Assembly (NCBI RefSeq): GCF_000373245.1
Contig: NZ_KB890739.1
Location: forward strand, 907,099-971,098
Direction: 5' to 3'
DNA from: Echinicola pacifica DSM 19836
Lineage (GTDB): Bacteria; Bacteroidota; Bacteroidia; Cytophagales; Cyclobacteriaceae
Length of the DNA: 64,000 nt
Shown here: in pieces, positions 61,516 through 64,000 of the stretch
Layout: each line of letters opens with the position of its first letter
Position numbering within the stretch: the stretch's first letter is position 1
Translations under genes and position numbers: made by a program
The notes under the pieces: generated by a model
Database searches by the model: none
Told to the model about the DNA's origin: nothing
The model's input: only the letters and a program-made list of their open reading frames with translations

Positions 61516-61708
61516 AAACAGAGGGTATTTAGAGAACAGAAGGTGATTCGTAAGGCTGAGGCCCGCTTCGGACCTCCTTTATTGGCCTTAGGAAAATACC
61601 TCATTGATTGGCCGACTTACCTGTGCTGCTTATCATGGCTAAGGCCGGCTCTCATCGATTAGAATAAGTGATTTGGAACAAGCCACTACTATTTAATATA
61701 AATTATAG

Positions 61709-64000
61709 ATGATCAGGAAAGTTATTTTCATAGCCAGCCTTATTCCTACCCTGGCTTTTGGACAGAGTGCTGAGGAATATTTTGAAAGGATCAAAACCCA
61801 AAAGGTGATTTCTGATCCTGAGGTACAGTGGCAGAATTTTGGTCCGGGAATGTCGGGGTATTGCGAGGAGTTTTGGTGTCATCCCACAGATCCTTCGGTG
61901 ATGTTTATGGGGCCAGATATGCACGTGAGTTATGGCAGCTGGGATGGAGGGGAATCCTGGCAATCGCTTAAGGATCCGGATGGCTTAGGCCAGGATATGA
62001 AGCGGGTGTTGGACCTTGACTTTTCTCTGCAACAGCCAGATTTTGGGATGGCGATCGATTGGAATGGATGGATCTATCAGACCAGCAACAGAGGACGGTC
62101 CTGGCAGCGAATAGGGGAGTTTGGACAGAACTATAAGGATATCGGCATTGACCCCAATGATCCTGAGGCCTTCTCCAAAGGCTGGTACGCTGAGCAGCGT
62201 GGCACCCGGCACAGTGAGCTAGCGGTGGACCCCACCAATGACCAAGTGTGGTATGTGGGTGCGGGGGATTTTTGGAATGTGAAAAGTAATCATCGCTCGC
62301 AGGCGAAGCCCCATGGGGAGCCACTGAAATATGCCGCCTATGGGTATATCTGGAAAACGGTGGACCAGGGAAAAACTTGGCAAAAGATCACCAAGGGAAT
62401 TCCGGAAACCACCGAAGTTGGCAAAATAATCGTCAACCCCAGGCATGCTGATAGCCTGGTGATGGCCACCAATATGGGCTTGATGCTCAGTGCAGACGGA
62501 GGCATGAGCTGGACTGATGGGGGAGAGGGCTTGCCACATAACCTTCCCCGGGACCTTACTTCCTATTATGATGAGGCCTCAGGGGAATTTATCCTGTACC
62601 TGCTGGAGCAGACGGTCTATACCCCTGCGGGAGAGACGGTATATTCCGAAGGCGGAGTATATCGAAGTGCCGATGGTGGCAAGACCTGGGCGTCCATAAG
62701 CGGAAATTTATCCTTTGACCTCTCCGCAATGGATTACCCTGCTGAGTTGGATCGGTATCATCGCAGCATGGCCCATTGGTTTGGGATCAGCAAGCAGGAA
62801 TCCAAAGCGCGCTTTAGCCAATTGCCGCAGGCCATAATGCCGGTGTACAATAGGATAGTGGTAAGTCCACTGGACAAGGATGAGCTGTATATAAGTTATA
62901 ATAAAAAGCATGATTTCAGCTTCGGTCCTGGCGACGTATGGAGAAGCCTAGACGGTGGCCGGTCCTGGAAGGTGGTGACGCGCCACGGTACTTATTGGGA
63001 AAAAGGCAGCGACGAGGCGTATTGGTCAGAGCGCTCCAATCCCAGTGAGCCGAATATAGATTTTGCCCATCTCGAGGAGTATATGAAGAGCAGCTCAGAG
63101 AGCTCCGGAAATCGCATGATGGAGATCAATTCACTAGGTGAGCTGTTTGTCGGCATAGACCAGCAGACGCTGAAGTCCACCGATAAGGGCGAGTCCTGGA
63201 AGCAGATCGATGATGATGAGACCAGCCCAGACTCTGGCCACTGGATCGGGAGAGGAGGAAGTAATCTTCCGGGTAGATATATGCTGCTCGAGACGGGGAT
63301 TACTGAGCGGAGGCTGCTGAGCAGTGGCGAGCATGGCCTCTGGCAGACGGTGGCAGCGATCGACTGGCCAGATCCCCAGGCGGTGGCAGTACAGCAGATC
63401 GAAGGTCAGGTTCATCCTCATGGAGCACATTCCGTATCCACCGTGGCTGTCCATCCCCAGGATCCAAATATCATCTATATTCTGTCTTGGCGACAGGATC
63501 ATAGAGGCAAGCTGAGGAGGACCCTTGATGGAGGAAAAACCTGGGAGAATATTGCCAGCATCTTTGATGCCGACAATAATGGTTGGGAAGGCCTGGCCGC
63601 CCAAAATTCTCTGCTAATAGACCCCCAAAAGCCCGACAATATGTACTTCTGTGCCACCAAAAACATGATTTCTGAGGTAGGCGCCGGCAATGGCCCTAAA
63701 CTCAGCAAAGGAGGCTATGGTTTTTATAAATCCACCGATGGAGGATACACCTGGACCCTCTCCAATGCCGGACTGCCGGCGGATGCGAGTGTCCGCAGGT
63801 TGATGCTGGATCCCGCAGATCCTAAGCAGATCTATGCCGCAGTCAATAGCCAAAATGGAGGCTTATACAAATCGGTCGATCAGGGTGATAGCTGGGAGAA
63901 GCAGACTATTCCCGCTCAGATCCAGTCCGTCAATAATGTATTTATCGACAGGAATACACAGGCTATTTTCCTGTCCACCGGCCGACGGACAGGCAGCTAT
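61709..64000 (+). CDS. Exported BNR/Asp-box repeat protein, 3' end cut by window edge
   Basis: 764 codons remain open to the right edge, so the gene continues outside. A signal peptide (MIRKVIFIASLIPTLAFGQS) opens the protein. Ten Asp-box repeats (S-x-D-x-G-x-S/T-W type) start near residues 77, 125, 217, 261, 320, 413, 490, 605, 675 and 722, for example SADGGKTWASI, STDKGESWKQI and STDGGYTWTLS. This pattern fits the double seven-bladed propellers of VPS10/sortilin-like or GH74-type BNR proteins. A glycosidase such as an exo-acting galactan or related enzyme is possible, but a binding role cannot be excluded. It follows GH86 after 193 bp and appears to belong to the same PUL. Confidence 0.85.
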   Translation, partial: MIRKVIFIASLIPTLAFGQSAEEYFERIKTQKVISDPEVQWQNFGPGMSGYCEEFWCHPTDPSVMFMGPDMHVSYGSWDGGESWQSLKDPDGLGQDMKRVLDLDFSLQQPDFGMAIDWNGWIYQTSNRGRSWQRIGEFGQNYKDIGIDPNDPEAFSKGWYAEQRGTRHSELAVDPTNDQVWYVGAGDFWNVKSNHRSQAKPHGEPLKYAAYGYIWKTVDQGKTWQKITKGIPETTEVGKIIVNPRHADSLVMATNMGLMLSADGGMSWTDGGEGLPHNLPRDLTSYYDEASGEFILYLLEQTVYTPAGETVYSEGGVYRSADGGKTWASISGNLSFDLSAMDYPAELDRYHRSMAHWFGISKQESKARFSQLPQAIMPVYNRIVVSPLDKDELYISYNKKHDFSFGPGDVWRSLDGGRSWKVVTRHGTYWEKGSDEAYWSERSNPSEPNIDFAHLEEYMKSSSESSGNRMMEINSLGELFVGIDQQTLKSTDKGESWKQIDDDETSPDSGHWIGRGGSNLPGRYMLLETGITERRLLSSGEHGLWQTVAAIDWPDPQAVAVQQIEGQVHPHGAHSVSTVAVHPQDPNIIYILSWRQDHRGKLRRTLDGGKTWENIASIFDADNNGWEGLAAQNSLLIDPQKPDNMYFCATKNMISEVGAGNGPKLSKGGYGFYKSTDGGYTWTLSNAGLPADASVRRLMLDPADPKQIYAAVNSQNGGLYKSVDQGDSWEKQTIPAQIQSVNNVFIDRNTQAIFLSTGRRTGSY

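Noticed and set aside
1-64000. CRISPR arrays, tRNA, rRNA, transposases
   Set aside because: No regularly spaced direct repeats, cloverleaf tRNA sequence, rRNA signature or transposase motif was seen on either strand.

Overview
The window is chromosomal DNA of a Bacteroidota bacterium, most likely a marine, agar- or porphyran-degrading member of the Cytophagales (a Cyclobacteriaceae-like organism is my inference). The evidence is two SusC/SusD pairs, many exported glycoside hydrolases and sulfatases, a type IX secretion tail on one enzyme, A-rich leaders without Shine-Dalgarno sites, and TAnnTTTG-type -7 promoter elements. I see no rRNA, tRNA, CRISPR array, transposase or prophage gene.

Layout. 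1-4.5 kb: end of an NHL-repeat protein, a planctomycete-type cytochrome c/DUF1549/DUF1553 lipoprotein and a DUF1501 protein, probably one operon. 4.6-11.6 kb: housekeeping and stress genes (TylF-like methyltransferase, SDR oxidoreductase, small exported protein, large-subunit catalase KatE, 6-phosphogluconate dehydrogenase). 11.6-22.3 kb: a SusC/SusD pair with an XRE-cupin regulator and an alkaline-phosphatase-superfamily enzyme on the minus strand, facing two calcineurin-like phosphoesterases and a LamG-EEP phosphatase/nuclease on the plus strand. This looks like a SusCD locus for an organophosphate or phosphodiester-containing compound. 22.4-33.5 kb: a glycan-degrading group without its own SusCD: GH123-like/DUF4091, GH29 fucosidase, GH20 hexosaminidase, a clan GH-D-like hydrolase and a sulfatase. 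33.7-38.5 kb: extended SDR, a cloverleaf-like inverted-repeat element, a TonB-dependent receptor and an AraC regulator. 39.2-64 kb: a polysaccharide utilisation locus (PUL) for an agar- or porphyran-type galactan.

In the galactan PUL a LacI regulator sits divergently from a probable 16-kb operon: Na+/solute symporter, cytoplasmic FAD oxidoreductase, SusC, SusD, GH2, sulfatase, beta-propeller hydrolase, GH2. GH117 (neoagarobiose-hydrolase type), a T9SS-tailed GH86 (beta-agarase/porphyranase type) and a ten-Asp-box BNR protein cut by the window edge follow as separate units. Proposed flow: GH86 cuts the polymer outside the cell, SusCD imports oligosaccharides, periplasmic GH2, GH117 and sulfatase trim them, and the symporter brings the sugar to the FAD enzyme. 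Two 18-bp LacI-type operators with centres 30 bp apart lie between regulator and symporter.

The points most worth following up are the phosphatase-rich SusCD locus, the oxidoreductase (and nearby ThuA protein) inside a galactan PUL, the operator pair, a sulfatase with an altered active-site signature, and the cloverleaf element.
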